Below are positions 1 through 11,630 of a DNA stretch of 64,000 nt, piece after piece. The stretch's first letter is position 1. The number at the start of each line of letters is the position of its first letter. The stretch comes from Populus alba (lineage: Eukaryota > Streptophyta > Magnoliopsida > Malpighiales > Salicaceae): the NCBI RefSeq assembly GCF_005239225.2, contig NC_133284.1:36656758-36720757 (forward strand), in the 5' to 3' direction. Under the pieces are notes generated by a model. It had not been told where the DNA came from and searched no databases. It was given only the letters and a program-made list of their open reading frames with translations. A program made the position numbers and the translations under genes.

Positions 1-560
1 TCAATTTTGGTCAGTATGTCGTGCTTGTTTCGCGAAACTTTCTTTTTAATTTTTATTGAATGTCTTAGACGCTCCGCTAATATATATTTTTAGTTCAAGG
101 ATTGGATTTTATTTAATGTAACAAGTATTATGGATTATTGTTTTATTTTATTTGATGATGACAAGTTTTGTAGTATTATTTAATTTTATTGGTTCTAAGG
201 AATATAATATTTTTAAAGATTATGAAACACTGTGAAATTTTTATATAATTTGTTTTATGATATGTATGTTTGAGACTTATTGTAGGTGGGGTGTCCTTAT
301 AACATTGCTTTGTTGTCAGTTATGGACTTGGGATTCAAGTCATGAAAAAGGTGATGTGTCTTTCACATGCACAATTAGTCCCCTTACCTAGACTCTTACA
401 AACCATTTGGTTTTCTAGTGACCATAATATTAAGTGGCGACTCCTAAACTATATCAATAATAATTTTATGATTAATTCCTAATATATTCAAAACCCTCAT
501 CGATTCAGGTCCTAAATTTGTTATCGGATGCCATACACGCCACGCCGTTGTAGTGCCCAC
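1..560 (+). repeat. AT-rich sequence ending in a degraded LTR 3' end
   Basis: No gene is seen. The stretch around 410-460 (tagtgaccataatattaag, then tggcgactcc) closely matches 9470-9515 inside the solo LTR at 7335-9619 (tagtaaccataatactagg). The end near 555 (gccgttgtagtgcc) resembles the LTR tail gccgcgatgtcgggtgcgaca. I infer a truncated LTR of a related Ty3/gypsy-type family. Its left end lies outside the window or has decayed. Confidence 0.35.
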
Positions 561-1066
561 CATTTCAATTTAGTTGCCAAGGATTGGGATAATACTTTGC
601 TTCGGATTAGAATTGACACAAAAAAATGTTCTAGAGTGGTGAAAGTAGCCGTCACAATGTTGTATTCTCTTTTATTTGCTTTTGGTATAAGCAAAATTAT
701 TTCCTTTACTTGTATTGTAAGTCCATAAAAAGTTGTTCAAAGCATATGAGTTTCACCATTGTGCTCCTATAAGGTTTATTAACCTAATCTTAGGTATTCC
801 AACTTCTTCATTCTCTGACCTTACCCATGGGAAAACTAGTAGTTAGCTATGTCGAAGAAAACTACAAGGTGAGCCCTAAACTACTACATAACAGTTCCTC
901 AGTTTCTGTCTCCTCTAGCTCTGATCCCATAAAATACTCATATAATGCTAATAGGTTGAATATTACAGGATAAGGGGAAAATTTTAATGGAAAAACACTA
1001 CTGCGTGAGATTGCATGCCTTACTTGGGGCTGCATTGGCAGTTGGACTGGTGGAAACTAAAGTGAT
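561..1066. repeat. Duplicated flank of the RRM gene pair (left half)
   Basis: Positions about 625-780 match 18445-18600: both contain gtggaagtagccg or gtgaaagtagccg, then ctcttttgctt or ctcttttatttgct, then ccttttacttg and catatg followed by ttcaccattgt. This is the distal part of the sequence lying 3' of each RRM gene copy. In the left copy it is separated from its other half (10286-11083) by the copia insertion. No coding sequence is evident; the 66-codon frame at 528-728 has no support. Confidence 0.5.
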
Positions 1067-1071
1067 CTAAG

Positions 1072-1379
1072 TGTTATGATAAACTCAATCTAGAAAGTCA
1101 AGGATGACAACCACTAACTGCAACCAACAGCCGCAGCTAAAGTTGAAATTTATGTTCACACTTGAAATTTGATTTTTCTTACTTTTAATTTGTGTATAAA
1201 TTGGCAGCTAAAGTTTATGCTATAGTGTGGTATATATAAGAGAGAAACACTAATGAGAAAAGGAGGGTGTGTTTAAAGAGATTTTAGTTATTTGTAAGCT
1301 TTTGTTATTGAAATAAAACATAGTGTTTTATCCCCCCTGAGTGTTTCAAAGCTAGCACTAGTGGTCTCTACCACCAACA
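1072..1379 (+). repeat. 5' LTR of the copia element
   Basis: It starts TGTTATGATAAACTC and ends CTACCACCAACA. It matches 9925-10285 (aaactcaatc, tatgttcacacttgaaattt, aaagtttatgctat, tatcc...ctgagtgtttcaaag). It is about 50 bp shorter than the 3' LTR and differs by many substitutions, which indicates age. Confidence 0.88.
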
Positions 1380-1381
1380 AT

Positions 1382-1394
1382 TGGTATCAGAGCC
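1382..1394 (+). other. Primer binding site of the copia element (tRNA-iMet type)
   Basis: TGGTATCAGAGCC lies two bases after the 5' LTR. It is the usual complement of the initiator methionine tRNA 3' end in plant copia elements, and it fixes the element's orientation as plus. Confidence 0.9.
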
Positions 1395-1904
1395 TTGCTA
1401 GTAAAAAACAGAAGAATTGTTTTGTGATACACTTGATTCTTTAAAGCTCTCAAAACCCTATTTTGATCATTCCACAATGTAGTGTTCATCAATACAAACT
1501 CAATAGTGCAACAATCAGCCTTATCGAAGAAAGAGGTAGCATATACGTGCCTCTTAAAAGTTTGGTATTGTAGCCCACATACAACCGACAAGCTTAGAGG
1601 AAGAAGATGACTAAGCCATATGTATACCATATTTGAGCTGCACCGAGCCGCTTAAGAGAAGTCAGAAGTCACGTTGTCTAGCTGTTAGCCGAAGAATATT
1701 CATGGAATATTTCCAGTTCAACCCCAGTGAACCAACCGACATTCATAATCAGTTTTTTGACTGGTTCAACCCATTTCTGACCCAATTTCAAACAAGCCAG
1801 ACTAGTACTTTTCTAATTGGACCATTTTGGATCCATCTGCAGTGTCTGTTTTGCAAAATTCAACTCATAGAAGGTGATATGGTCATTCGAAGAGTAAAAA
1901 GATT

Positions 1905-4470
1905 ATAAAATGTATAAACACTCATCTTGAAGCTGACCAAAGACAATTATGAGTGTATCAAATTGAAGGCATTTCTTGGTTCACAAGAGTATATAGAGAT
2001 TGTAAAATATGGTTATGATGAACCACAATCAAAAGAAGCAAAAGATTCTCTATAAGAGGCACATAAGCAAGTCCTCAAAGCCAATAAAAAAAAAGACAAC
2101 ACAATAAAGACCATCATCTATCAAGGTCTTGATGAAGCCATATTTGAGATCATTGTTTCCATATAAACATCAAAAAAGATATGGAAGGTTCTCCAATAAA
2201 AATACAAAGGTGCTGATAGAATCAAGAAGATTTGTCTTTAATCTTTGCAAGGTGAATTTGAATCATTGCAAATGAAGCCCTTAGAATCTATTTCTGATTA
2301 TCATATAAGAATCATGGTGATGGTTAATCAAATGAGAAGAAATGAAGAAGCCCTTACATATGCTTAGATTATTGAGAAAACTTTGAGATCTCTAAATCCA
2401 AAATTTGATTTTGTTGTTGCTGCTATTGAAGAGTCTAAATAAGTGGACAAGTTGACAGTTGATGAGCTTATGAGTTCCTTATAAGCTCATTGATGCAACC
2501 GTATTATTCGATAGTTTCACTCACATTTAACTAGTGTTTTGCCTATGTTTTATATATAAAATGCCTTGATATTCTTTGTTTTATGTTTTGAAGACACTTT
2601 TAGATGAAAGATGCAAAAAGGAGTAAATTGGAGATAATTGACAAATTTGACCTTCAGTCGATGTTTTGTGCAGAACGTGAGCTCTAAAGGTTGCAATGAA
2701 GTGATTCTAGTGGCATTAAAAAGATAGCATCCATACCTTTCTGGACATCTAAGGCAAGAAAATAAAATAAGGAAGAGTATGGAAATCACAGCATTCAAAG
2801 TCAAATTTCACAATCTGCCAATGTTGACCTTTAGTAATTCTGACTTGAATATCTAAAGCTACAGAATTCCAATTGATGCAAACTCACTTTTTTTAGATTC
2901 CTTACTTAAAGACCTATAAATGCTCCAAATTTCAGCCAAACATAATGTCATATAAGGGAGATATGATTTTTCAAAGATGACAACTCAATTATGCCAGGAA
3001 ACAGGTTTCATGAAGAAACGAGTCCAAATTACGTTCCAAAGCATCTAAACCGATATCCAAGTTTTTATTTAAACAATTTAGCTCCTCTAAGTCAAAGCTT
3101 GAAGATTTCATGTAAAGCTATTTCTCTTTTAGAAAAATAGTTATTGAAGTATTTAAATGTAAATAGTCTACTTAAGGGAGGTTTGTTTTGTAAAATAGAC
3201 ACTAGGGTTTCTTATGATATAAAAAGAATGAGAGAAAAGAAGGGGGGCAGCCAGCCAAGAGGAGAAAAATGCCCCCCTCCTCTAAGAAACTAAAAATTAT
3301 GCTTGCTTGCTTCTTTTTGATTAGTTGTTCAATAAACATGCAAGGCTAAACACTTTTTCTTGGTTGCAAGGACACGAAAACCTTCTGATTTCAAGAACTG
3401 TGATATTTATTCTCCTATGCTTATTTTTCCTATGATTGTTTATTTGATGAATATGTTTGTTCTCCTATGCTTATTTTTCCTATGATTGTTTATTTTAATT
3501 ACTAGAGCGGACTCTAAGTTATTATTATAGACAATCTATTGCTAAGTTTGATATCAAAACTGGAGTTGTGGTATATGAACTTGTGAAGCAACTGAGTTTA
3601 ATAATTATGGCGGATCTACATTATTAATCTTAGAAAAAACATTCAATCAAATCAAACATAGACTACGGACAGTTATGTTTTCTTGATTAATAAACTTATC
3701 TAGTTCTTAAGGCTGCCATTGAATTAAATTACTAGTGTGGACACTATGGTTTTTTGGTGGTTAGGGTTAGTTATACGACGGATCCGTTAACTAACCAATG
3801 TTAAGAAAAGATAAATATTCAGAATATAAATTGATGTTTCGTTTCCATGATCAGTTCTGATTTTTGTAGGTGGATGTGTGCTTGCGACCAAGTTTTCTTC
3901 TCTTGATAATTTTTTTATTTTATTAAATTTTATTGATAGTTTTTTGTTTTCTTTTACTATAGCCTAGATAACATCCAAACCCCCCCCCCCAAATCACATA
4001 ACATATAGCATCAAAATCTGACTTTAACCTTCCTCGTGGGATCGGCCCCTTGCTTGCTCTATACTATCTTGTGTGTTGTGTTTGAAGCTAGGGTAATTAA
4101 TTTGTGCGACTGCGACATCATAACACTCATGAACAAAAGATTATGAAAAGAAATTGAGATAAAGCAATTGAGCATGCTTTACATCAAGATTGTTCCTCAA
4201 AGAAAACAGATATGAACAAGGAGAGACTTCAAGAAGTAGATATACCACTCAAGGAAGAGGTTAAAAAAATGAGGATTTCAGCAATTTCAAGAAAAAGGAT
4301 ATTGGAATACATGATTCAGAGGAAGAGGTGGTAGAAACACTACTAGAGGAGGTCAATGATAACATACATTTACTTCCTAGAGGAAGCAGAGGCGGTTATA
4401 ATAACCGTGACAAGAGAAATATCCAGTGTTATAGCTGCAATCAATTTGGGCACTATAGCATTGAATGTTT
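1905..4470 (+). pseudogene. Copia gag remnant, split by a solo LTR
   Basis: From about 1929 the plus strand reads LTKDNYECIKLKAFLGSQEY, typical of the copia gag (UBN2-type) domain. It continues with several internal stops to DELMSSL near 2480. The frame resumes after the solo LTR at 4131 with a Glu-Gln-Lys run. It reaches a CCHC zinc knuckle at 4427-4468 (CYSCNQFGHYSIEC, spacing CX2CX4HX4C). Stops and frame changes make it non-functional. The region 1395-1900 before it is untranslated leader or decayed N-terminus with no recognisable domain. Confidence 0.8.
2491..4125 (+). mobile_element. Solo LTR inserted in copia gag (Ty3/gypsy, perhaps Athila-like)
   Basis: The 1635-bp insert begins TGATGCAACC and ends CATCATAACA. 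It is flanked by perfect ctcat repeats (2486-2490 and 4126-4130). Removing it with one repeat restores the gag context between AGCTCAT and GAACAAAAG. No internal coding region is present, so it is a solo LTR. Near its 3' end, cgtgggatcggccccttgc resembles the ends of Athila-type LTRs as I remember them. A 50-bp segment is duplicated in tandem at about 3411-3510 (tctcctatgcttatttttcc twice). Confidence 0.85.
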
Positions 4471-4559
4471 AGTATAATCCAACTATACAGAGAAAGATAC
4501 CATTATAAGATGATACATGAATAAGCCAGTTGCATTATTTTTCCAATAAGGACTAGGCG

Positions 4560-5841
4560 AGAATTAAGAGATGTTTAGTATCTAGATTCTGGAGTCAGCA
4601 ATCACATGTGTGGATAATAGGGTATATTAGGTGGTCCATATAAGACCATACAAGGATAAGTCACCTTTGGAGATACCTCAAAAGTTTTAGTAAAATGTAA
4701 AGGCAACATCCCGATCAGGTTGAAGAATGAGGATTATAGCTACTTCATAGATGTTTACTATATTCTGGCCATAAAGTACAACATGCTTAGTACATGTCAA
4801 CTTTTGGAAAAAGGTTATACTCTTTTCATAAAGAATTGTCATCTAACAGTCATAGACTATAATGAGAGATTAATTGGCTATGTGGAAATGTCAAAAAATA
4901 GGATGTTTTCTTTAAACATCCAATATGATGTAGTAAAATGTTTGAGTGCCATCACTAACAATGAAGAATGGCTCTGGCACTTAAAGCTTGGACACCTAAA
5001 TTTTACAAGTCTAAAGATGCTAGTAAGTAAGAAGATGGTCAAAGGTATGCCCCACATTGATCATCCAGATGAAGTCTGTGAGAGTTGCGTCCTTAGCAAA
5101 TATAACAATACCATTTTTACCAAAGAACTCAATTGGAAAGAAAATAAGCCACTAGAGTTAGTGCACACTGACATGTGTTGTCACATAAAGCCAATGTGAA
5201 TAGGACATAATCGATACTTCTTTACCTAAATTGATGATTTTAATAGAAAGACATGGATATACTTTCTAAAGAGAAAGGTAGAAATGTTGAATTGTTTTAA
5301 AGATTTTTAAAAAATTGTTAAGAAGCAAAGTGGCTATAACATAAGAACCATGAGATTTTATCAAAGTGAAGAATATACATCAAATGAATTTGAAGCCTTT
5401 TGTATACAATAAGGCATCAGGCATCAAACAACACTAGCTTATACACTATAGTTGAATGGTGTAGTTGAAAGAAAGAATCGAATAATTCTTGACATAAGAA
5501 GTCTACCCAAAGCAAAGAAGCTACCCAAACAATACTGGGCTGAAGCTGTATCATGTGTAGTATATCTACTGAATCACTGCCCAACCAGAAGTTTGCAAGT
5601 CCTCACTCTAGAAGAAGCATGGAGTGGTCACAAACCAAGTGTTACTCATCTTCGAGTCTTTGGTTGTGTGGCATATGCAAAGATCCTAGAAGCAAGAAGG
5701 ACTAACCTTGATGATAAAAGCAAGAAATGCATCTTTGTCGGATATGGTGATAGAAGGATGAGATACAAGCTGTATAATCCCATCATAAATAAGGTAATTA
5801 TCAGTAGAGATGTTATCTTTGAAGAAGATAAAACTTGGTAA
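4560..5841 (+). pseudogene. Copia protease and integrase remnant
   Basis: The protease signature LDSGVSNHMCG is at about 4582-4614 (usual form DSGASNHMCG). The frame 4720-5199 contains the GAG-pre-integrase motif WHLKLGHLNFTSLKMLV followed by CESCVLSK, then the first integrase catalytic Asp in LVHTDM. The integrase core between 5200 and 5450 has stops. The frame 5452-5841 reads NGVVERKNR (third catalytic Glu) and the integrase C-terminus (VFGCVAYAKI, CIFVGYGD). Frame breaks near 5198 and 5430 rule out a working integrase. Confidence 0.88.
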
Positions 5842-6159
5842 TGAAATGATGATCAAGAAACAGTCAAATGGATCATTATTGATCTGATTCTTGAAGACAA
5901 AGTGGAAGTACCAACAGTACTTACAGAAGGTCCAATGTTACCAGAAAGTAAGCCACAAACTCTGGTACATAGATTCCCTGTATTCTATAGGAGAAATACA
6001 CCAGGATCATCATCAACACCTCCATCAGCATCCTCATCGGAAGAACCAATAAGGATGAGAAATTTATAAGAGTTGTACGATGCCACTTAAGTCATTGAAG
6101 ATACAACTCTATTTTGTTTATTTGCATCTAGTGACCCATTTAGCTTAAATGAAGCTATT

Positions 6160-7334
6160 ATAGAAGAAAAGTGGATAGAAGCAATGGATGAAGAAATATA
6201 TTCCATTGAAAAGAATGATACTTAAAAATTGATTAATCTACTAGAAAAAAAGAAAGCAATAGGTGTCAAATGGGTCTATAAGATGAAAAAGAATGCAAAA
6301 GGTGAAGTATAAAGATTCAAACCAAGATTAGTGGCAAAAGACTACAAACAGAGAGAAGGCATTGACTATGGGGAAGTATTTGCTCTTGGAGCCCAGCTAC
6401 AGACAATCAGACTAATGATCTCACTAGTGTGAAGTCAACATTTTTAAATGGCTTCCTGGAAGAAGAGATCTATGTTGAACAACCACATGGATACATTGAA
6501 GTCAAAGTATACAAATTGAAGAAAGCCCTCTATGGTTTGAAGTTAGCTCCGCATGCTTGGAATACAAAAATTAATAGGTATTTTTAAGAAAATGGATTTG
6601 AAAAATGTCCATATAAAAATGCAATTTATGTGAAGAAAGAAGTTGATGGAAGCACACTATTTACATGCCTATATATTGATGACTTGTTATTCACTAGCAA
6701 CAATCCTACCATGTTTAAAGACTTCAAGAAAAGCATGGTACAAGAGTTTAAGATGATAGACATTGGTCAAATGACACATTTTCTTGGCTTAGAAGTGACG
6801 CAGAAAGAAGAAGGGATTTTTGTATCTCAAAGCAATTACGCCAAATATATTCTTGAAAAATTCAAGATGGAAAGCTGCAATCCGGTATCAACTCCAATTG
6901 AGAATGGAGTAGAATTGAGGAAGATTAAAGTTGGAAATGTTGATCCAACCTACTTTAAAAGCTTAGCATGAAGCTTGATGTAATTGACATGTACGAGACC
7001 AGATATATTCTATGGAGTAGGACTTATCAGCAGATATATGGAGACACCAAATCAGTCTCACTTGAATGCAACCAAGAGAATTCTCCACTATATTAAAGGA
7101 ATGATAAGTGAAGGTATGTTTTATACTTTAAAGTAAAAACTTCAATCTTGTTGGCTACTCAAATAGTGATTGGGGTAGAGATCTAGATGAAAGGAAAAGC
7201 ACAATAGGATTTGTTATTTTTTATGGGAAATACATCTTTTATATGGTCATTCAATAAGCAATTGATAGTAATATTATTAAGCTGTGAAGTTGAGTATGTT
7301 ATTGCCAACTTAGTTGTATGCCTTTTAATATGGT
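6160..7334 (+). pseudogene. Copia reverse transcriptase and first part of RNase H
   Basis: The RT begins near 6165 (EKWIEAMDEEIYSIEKND), followed by VKWVYKMKKNAKGEV and an internal stop. The active-site motif YIDDL is at about 6673-6687 in the frame 6630-6971, with VTQKEEGIFVSQSNYAKYIL downstream. The RNase H part continues to ...CLLIWL at 7334. There it is cut by the second solo LTR and resumes at 9620. Stops at several points, including 6969, mark it as dead. Confidence 0.88.
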
Positions 7335-7499
7335 TGTCATAACCCAATTTTTGATCATTTTTATTTTAATTATTATTATTATTTTATTTACTAAAAAAGG
7401 GATAAAAAATAATGATAAAAAAAATAATAATGATGAAAAAACAAGTAAAATGAAATAAATAAAGAATGAATTAAAATTTGGGTTAAGGGCAACATGATT

Positions 7500-7935
7500 G
7501 GAAGTTTTAGGGTTTAATTAAACTTTGAAATTAATCTAATTAATCCAATCAAGGATTTAAGTGGAGAATTGATAAGTTTTGAGACTTAATTAAGCTTGAA
7601 AATTAATCTAATTAATCCAATTAAGGGTTTAATTGGAGAATTAATAAGTTTTGAGACTTAATTAAGCTGGGAATTAATTTAATTCATCCAATCAAGGATT
7701 TAATTGGAGAATTGATAAGTTTTGAGACTTAATTAAGCTTGAAATTAATTTAATTCATCCAATCAAGGATTTAATTGGAGAATTGATAAGTTTTGAGACT
7801 TAATTAAGCTTGGAATTAATTTAATTAATCCAATTAGGGGCTTAATTGGAGAATTGGTAAGTTTTAGACTTAATTGAACCTTGAAATTAATTTAATTAAT
7901 GAAATCAAGGACTTAATTGAAGAAATACCAAAGTT
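7500..7935 (+). repeat. 71-bp tandem repeat inside the solo LTR
   Basis: The marker gagacttaattaagc recurs at 7581, 7653, 7724 and 7795, with a decayed form at 7865. The spacings are 72, 71, 71 and 70. About six units are present. Each holds aattaatttaatt, ccaatcaaggattta and attggagaattgataagttt. Confidence 0.9.
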
Positions 7936-8863
7936 TGGGGTTAATTGGGGTACAATTTGCAAGAAATTAAAACCTAGGGACTATTTTGTAAAATTCACTG
8001 AAATCCAGGGGTCCAATTAAAGTTTATCCAAAGGCTTGATTACAACACTTTCAAAACATCAAGGACCAAAAGGAAAAATAACCTCAACACTGTTCATCTT
8101 CTTCACCCGAAAAAAAAGAAAACTGCTGCCTTTACTCCTGCATTAAAACAGAGAGCGTGATCGACAGGATGGCATTCTAAGGGAGGATAAAACCAGAAAA
8201 AAACGGCTGAGGAGAGGGGGAAGAAGAAGAGAAAAGGAGCGCACGTTGGTGGCCTCTGGTTTCTTCAAGAACAGACAGAGGACGCACGAAGAGAAAAAAA
8301 CCAGAGGCAGAGGGAAACAGAGGAGAGGGACGGTAGAACTCCTTCATAACCTCAGCAACAGAGGAAGAGACTGGAAAAAGGAGAGGAAGAGAGAACCAGA
8401 GAAAACAGTGAGCATAAAAGGAAGGAGTAGAGAAGCAGAAGGAAAGAACAACAGAAGCGTTGTCCAGGCACGCCATTACCATCGTCTTCGACTTGGTCTC
8501 CCCGCATCAGGAACCCAGACAGGAGAAGAACCCCCATCGACTTGACTAAGAAAGAACACTGGAAACAGAGAACGAGAGCAAGAAAACAGAGATAGTGAGC
8601 GACTGGAAACAAGGAAAATCAGAGGGCGCAAACAGGGGAGAGAGAAGGAACCAAGGGGAAGACCAAGGGAGGGAAACCGGATGATGAACTGACAGAACAA
8701 AAAGAACAAAGACGAACGTGAAGAACAGAAGACAAAACATCGAGCAGGGAAAACCAAAACAGAAGAGAAAAAGGGAGAAGACAGAGGGGGAACGACGAGC
8801 GGGATCTTCATCTTCGCCTCCGGCTGCACCAGAACCAGGTAAGTATTTTCTTCTCTCCTTTGC

Positions 8864-8900
8864 ATTATAATTCACAGCTACAGTAGCTGTGAATTATAAT
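8864..8900. repeat. Perfect 18-bp inverted repeat with a 1-base centre
   Basis: attataattcacagctac (8864-8881), a single A, then its exact reverse complement gtagctgtgaattataat (8883-8900). It lies 24 bp after a strong splice-donor-like CAGGTAAGT at 8837-8845. A third partial copy (gaattataattc) follows at about 8915. Confidence 0.92.
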
Positions 8901-9619
8901 TCACTTGCTACAATGAATTATAATTCAATTCTTTCTTATTTTTGTAGTTGAATGTAAAACCCGGTCACTAGAACCAGCACAAATGTAAATAAAAAAATTT
9001 CAAAAATAGAAAGTATAGAAATAAAAAATTTTACATGTCTTAGAAAAAATTTATTTTTATCAACTTATTCACTGATATGAAAAAAAAAATATATTGATTT
9101 TTTTTGCAGCTACGAATTTTTACCAGCGCCAGAGTTGGAATTATTCAGGGTTAGAATATTTACCAACGCCAGAGTTGGATTTATTCGTGGTGGAATTTTT
9201 AATTGGAATTATTCGTGGTGGAATATTTACCAACACCAGAGTTGGATTTATTCGTGGTTGAATTTTTAAATTGGAATTATTCGAGATCGAATATTCACTG
9301 GCACCAGAGTCAGGAATATCATAAGCAAATTTTCATAGCATAAACTAATAAACATTTAGCAATTTAAGACAAAAACCAGAAATGCAGTCTGCCTTAGGCA
9401 GAACGTTTAAGGGGTGATAATATCTTCCCTTTTACGTAACCAGTCCCGTACCATAGAATCTCTGTTGACCAGTTAGGGTTCCTAGTAACCATAATACTAG
9501 GTGGTGAATCCTCAAACAAGACATTTTTCCTTAAAAGAACCGGATGCTAGAAATCTGTTCTTTTTCTAAATAATTCAAGAGAATTATTTTTTAGGGCCGC
9601 CGCGATGTCGGGTGCGACA

Positions 9620-9907
9620 ATGGTTAAGAAATATGTTGAAGCATTTGAGATTTCCTCAAGAAAACCCTATAGAGATTTATGTTGATAATCGATCAAGGAT
9701 TGCATTAACAAAAAACCCAGGGTATCATGAAAGAAGTAAACATATCGATACACATCATCACTTTATTCGAAAGTATATGAAGAACAAAGAAGTCGAACTA
9801 ATATCTTGCAAAATAAATGATCAAGTTGCAGATATCTTTACAAAGCCATTGAAGGGAGAAACATTTATCAAAATGAAGTTCATGCTTGGCATGACATATC
9901 TTGATTG
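9620..9907 (+). pseudogene. Copia RNase H, C-terminal part
   Basis: The frame reads WLRNMLKHLRFPQENPIEIY, then VDNRSRIALTKNPGYHERSK and HIDTHHHFIRKYM, and ends KPLKGETFIKMKFMLGM. This is a typical copia RNase H end. The first codons of the open frame from 9612 belong to the solo LTR; homology starts at the Trp encoded from 9621. The 3' LTR follows after 17 bp. Confidence 0.9.
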
Positions 9908-9924
9908 AGTTTAAATGAGAAATT

Positions 9925-10285
9925 TGTTGTAATAAACTCAATCCAGAAAGTCAAATATGACAACCACCGACTACAATCACTAATCGCAGCCGCCAACCGC
10001 TTTCACACCACTACCAACAATTTATGTTCACACTTGAAATTTGATGTTTTTTTTTTTTTTGACTTTCAATTTGTGTATAAATAGACAACTAAAGTTTATG
10101 CTATGGTATGGGAAATATAAGAGATAAACACTAGAAAAAAAAAGAAAAAAAAAAAAGAGATGGTGTGTTTAAAGAGCTTTTAGTTATTTGTAAGCTTCTT
10201 GTTGTTAAAATTCAACAACGTGTGTTATCCCTCCTCCTCAGTGTTTCAAAGCCGCTGTGGCCACTAATGGTCTCCCCCACCAACA
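9925..10285 (+). repeat. 3' LTR of the copia element
   Basis: It begins TGTTGTAATAAACTC and ends CCCCACCAACA, and is homologous to 1072-1379. It carries expanded T and A tracts (about 10046 and 10136-10158) that account for part of its extra length. Confidence 0.88.
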
Positions 10286-11083
10286 CCAAGGACATTCTCT
10301 TGAAGTATTATTCCAAGCTTCACTAAATGAAAGATGAACTAGTGATCACCTTTTCTAGATGAAAGGAAATGACTGCAATGAATCAGGCTAGGTCTAAATC
10401 CACACTCTCACAGCCTATAAAGTGCACCTAGACATGCTGCTTACCCAAAATCAACAAGAAGTTCAGATGCCAGGCACGAGTTAACAGAAGCAAGGGTTAC
10501 GATGTTACTGGAAAGCAGTCTGTCAGCATCTTTTGTGTTTTCTGTAGTTGAAGGACAATTTTGGCTGTGACAAACATGCAACCAAACTGCTTATCACAGT
10601 TTTCGTAACTATCAAGCATTCCATTGTTGTATTCATGAATCGATCTAGGACATGATGCCTAGAGCACGAATCCAAGTTCTTAGGAGTTCATTTTTGCATA
10701 ACATTTCAATATTGGTTCAAACATCTGCAAACACTGATCCAAATTTCTAGTTGAAAGAAACAAGGAATCCTGTCAATATGTGGAACTGCGACATTTACTT
10801 TTCCATTTAGTCATGCAAAAAGAACATGCCGGTGTAACCCAAGCAGTGAGCTTTTTTCAACTGATCTGATCTGATCTCAGGCATTCTATGAACCATACGA
10901 TCACCTAGAGTTATCTAAAAATAGGCTTTAGAACATCTGACTATACGCAAAACACACTTTGTCCATCTCTATCAGATCACTTTACTGAACATTATATTAT
11001 GTGATAGCACAAGCAGTTCAAACTTCAACACTGAGTTAGTTGAGAGTGCTGCACCTGTCATCCTACATAGCAGTAATTATCCA
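10286..11083. repeat. Duplicated 3' flank of the RRM gene, proximal half
   Basis: Positions about 10530-10815 match 18635-18900: acaattttggctgtgaca, gcattcc or gcgttc followed by tattgttgtat, aggagttcatttttgcataa or aggagttcatttttacataa, and gcaaacactgatccaaat. In each paralog this lies beyond the minus-strand RRM gene's 3' end, so the duplicated unit is gene plus downstream flank. A possible last-exon acceptor for the left gene (tatgtag then GATGACAGG on the minus strand) is at 11062. No independent gene is seen. Confidence 0.6.
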
Positions 11084-11088
11084 TCTTT

Positions 11089-11630
11089 TGATGTGCGGAA
11101 TCCGGTGACCGGTGATGTACTGATCTTTACTCATAGGAGGGGTAAGCACACTGAGACACAATATTTAACGTGGTTCGGCAAATTGCCTACATCCACGGGA
11201 GAGGTTCATTTTATTTAGAGATAGAGAAAGAATACAACACATGGAGGAGGATCACATTCACTCAACTTCCATCTCTCATTGCTACATAGGGCAGCAGCTG
11301 CTGGTGGCAGCAGGGCTGCTGATGGCAGCCCTTCTCTTTCTTTCTCTCTTCTTCTCTCTATATGTCTCACAACTCTCACACTTTGCTCTCTAAGATCATG
11401 CCTCTTTTATAGGCATCAATGGCAGCTCCTCTTGCTCATTTGTCATCAATGGTGGCTGCCAAACTCATCTCTTCTTCAACAAAGGTGGCTGCCAACTTCT
11501 TCTCTTCTTCAACAATGGTGGCTACCAAAGTCAAGGTTGGTGGTTGCCACCAACAAGCCTCCTTCTTTGACTCTCACATGGCAGCCATCTTCTTTGACAA
11601 GGCAGCCACATAATTGGCAATATTCCAACA
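11089..11630 (-). repeat. LTR (3' in element sense) of the non-autonomous element
   Basis: 542 bp, starting TGATGTGCGG on plus and ending TATTCCAACA. It appears identical to 12565-13106 and is related to the solo LTR at 20720-21232. Confidence 0.93.

Larger units (their letters stand above)
7335..9619 (+). mobile_element. Solo LTR inserted in copia RNase H (Ty3/gypsy-type)
   Basis: The 2285-bp insert begins TGTCATAACCCAATTTTTG and ends GTCGGGTGCGACA. Perfect atggt repeats flank it (7330-7334 and 9620-9624). It lies exactly inside the conserved RNase H tract ...IWL / WLRNML. It has no gag or pol. It contains a 71-bp tandem array, a purine-rich tract (8150-8830), a long palindrome and a short degenerate repeat at 9110-9310 (accagagttggatttattcg). 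The tail ggccgccgcgatgtcgg resembles Tat/Ogre-type LTR ends as I remember them; family placement is inference. Confidence 0.87.
1072..10285 (+). mobile_element. Ty1/copia LTR retrotransposon, degenerate, with two nested solo LTRs
   Basis: Order seen: 5' LTR, initiator-Met tRNA primer site, gag with a CCHC knuckle, protease DSG, integrase, RT with YIDDL, RNase H, 3' LTR. This is the copia order. Both LTRs begin TGTT and end CCAACA. The flanks are ctaag (1067-1071) and ccaag (10286-10290), a 5-bp target duplication with one difference. Subtracting the two insertions with their target repeats leaves about 5.3 kb, a normal copia length. Many in-frame stops and diverged LTRs (308 and 361 bp) show an old, immobile copy. 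A Tork/Tnt1-like lineage is only a guess. Confidence 0.9.

Noticed and set aside
8177..8875. Overlapping frames of 86-129 codons on both strands
   Set aside because: They lie in a purine-rich LTR tract that is poor in T, so stops are rare in several frames by composition. The translations are Ser-Phe-Leu or Arg-Glu-Lys low-complexity with no domain.
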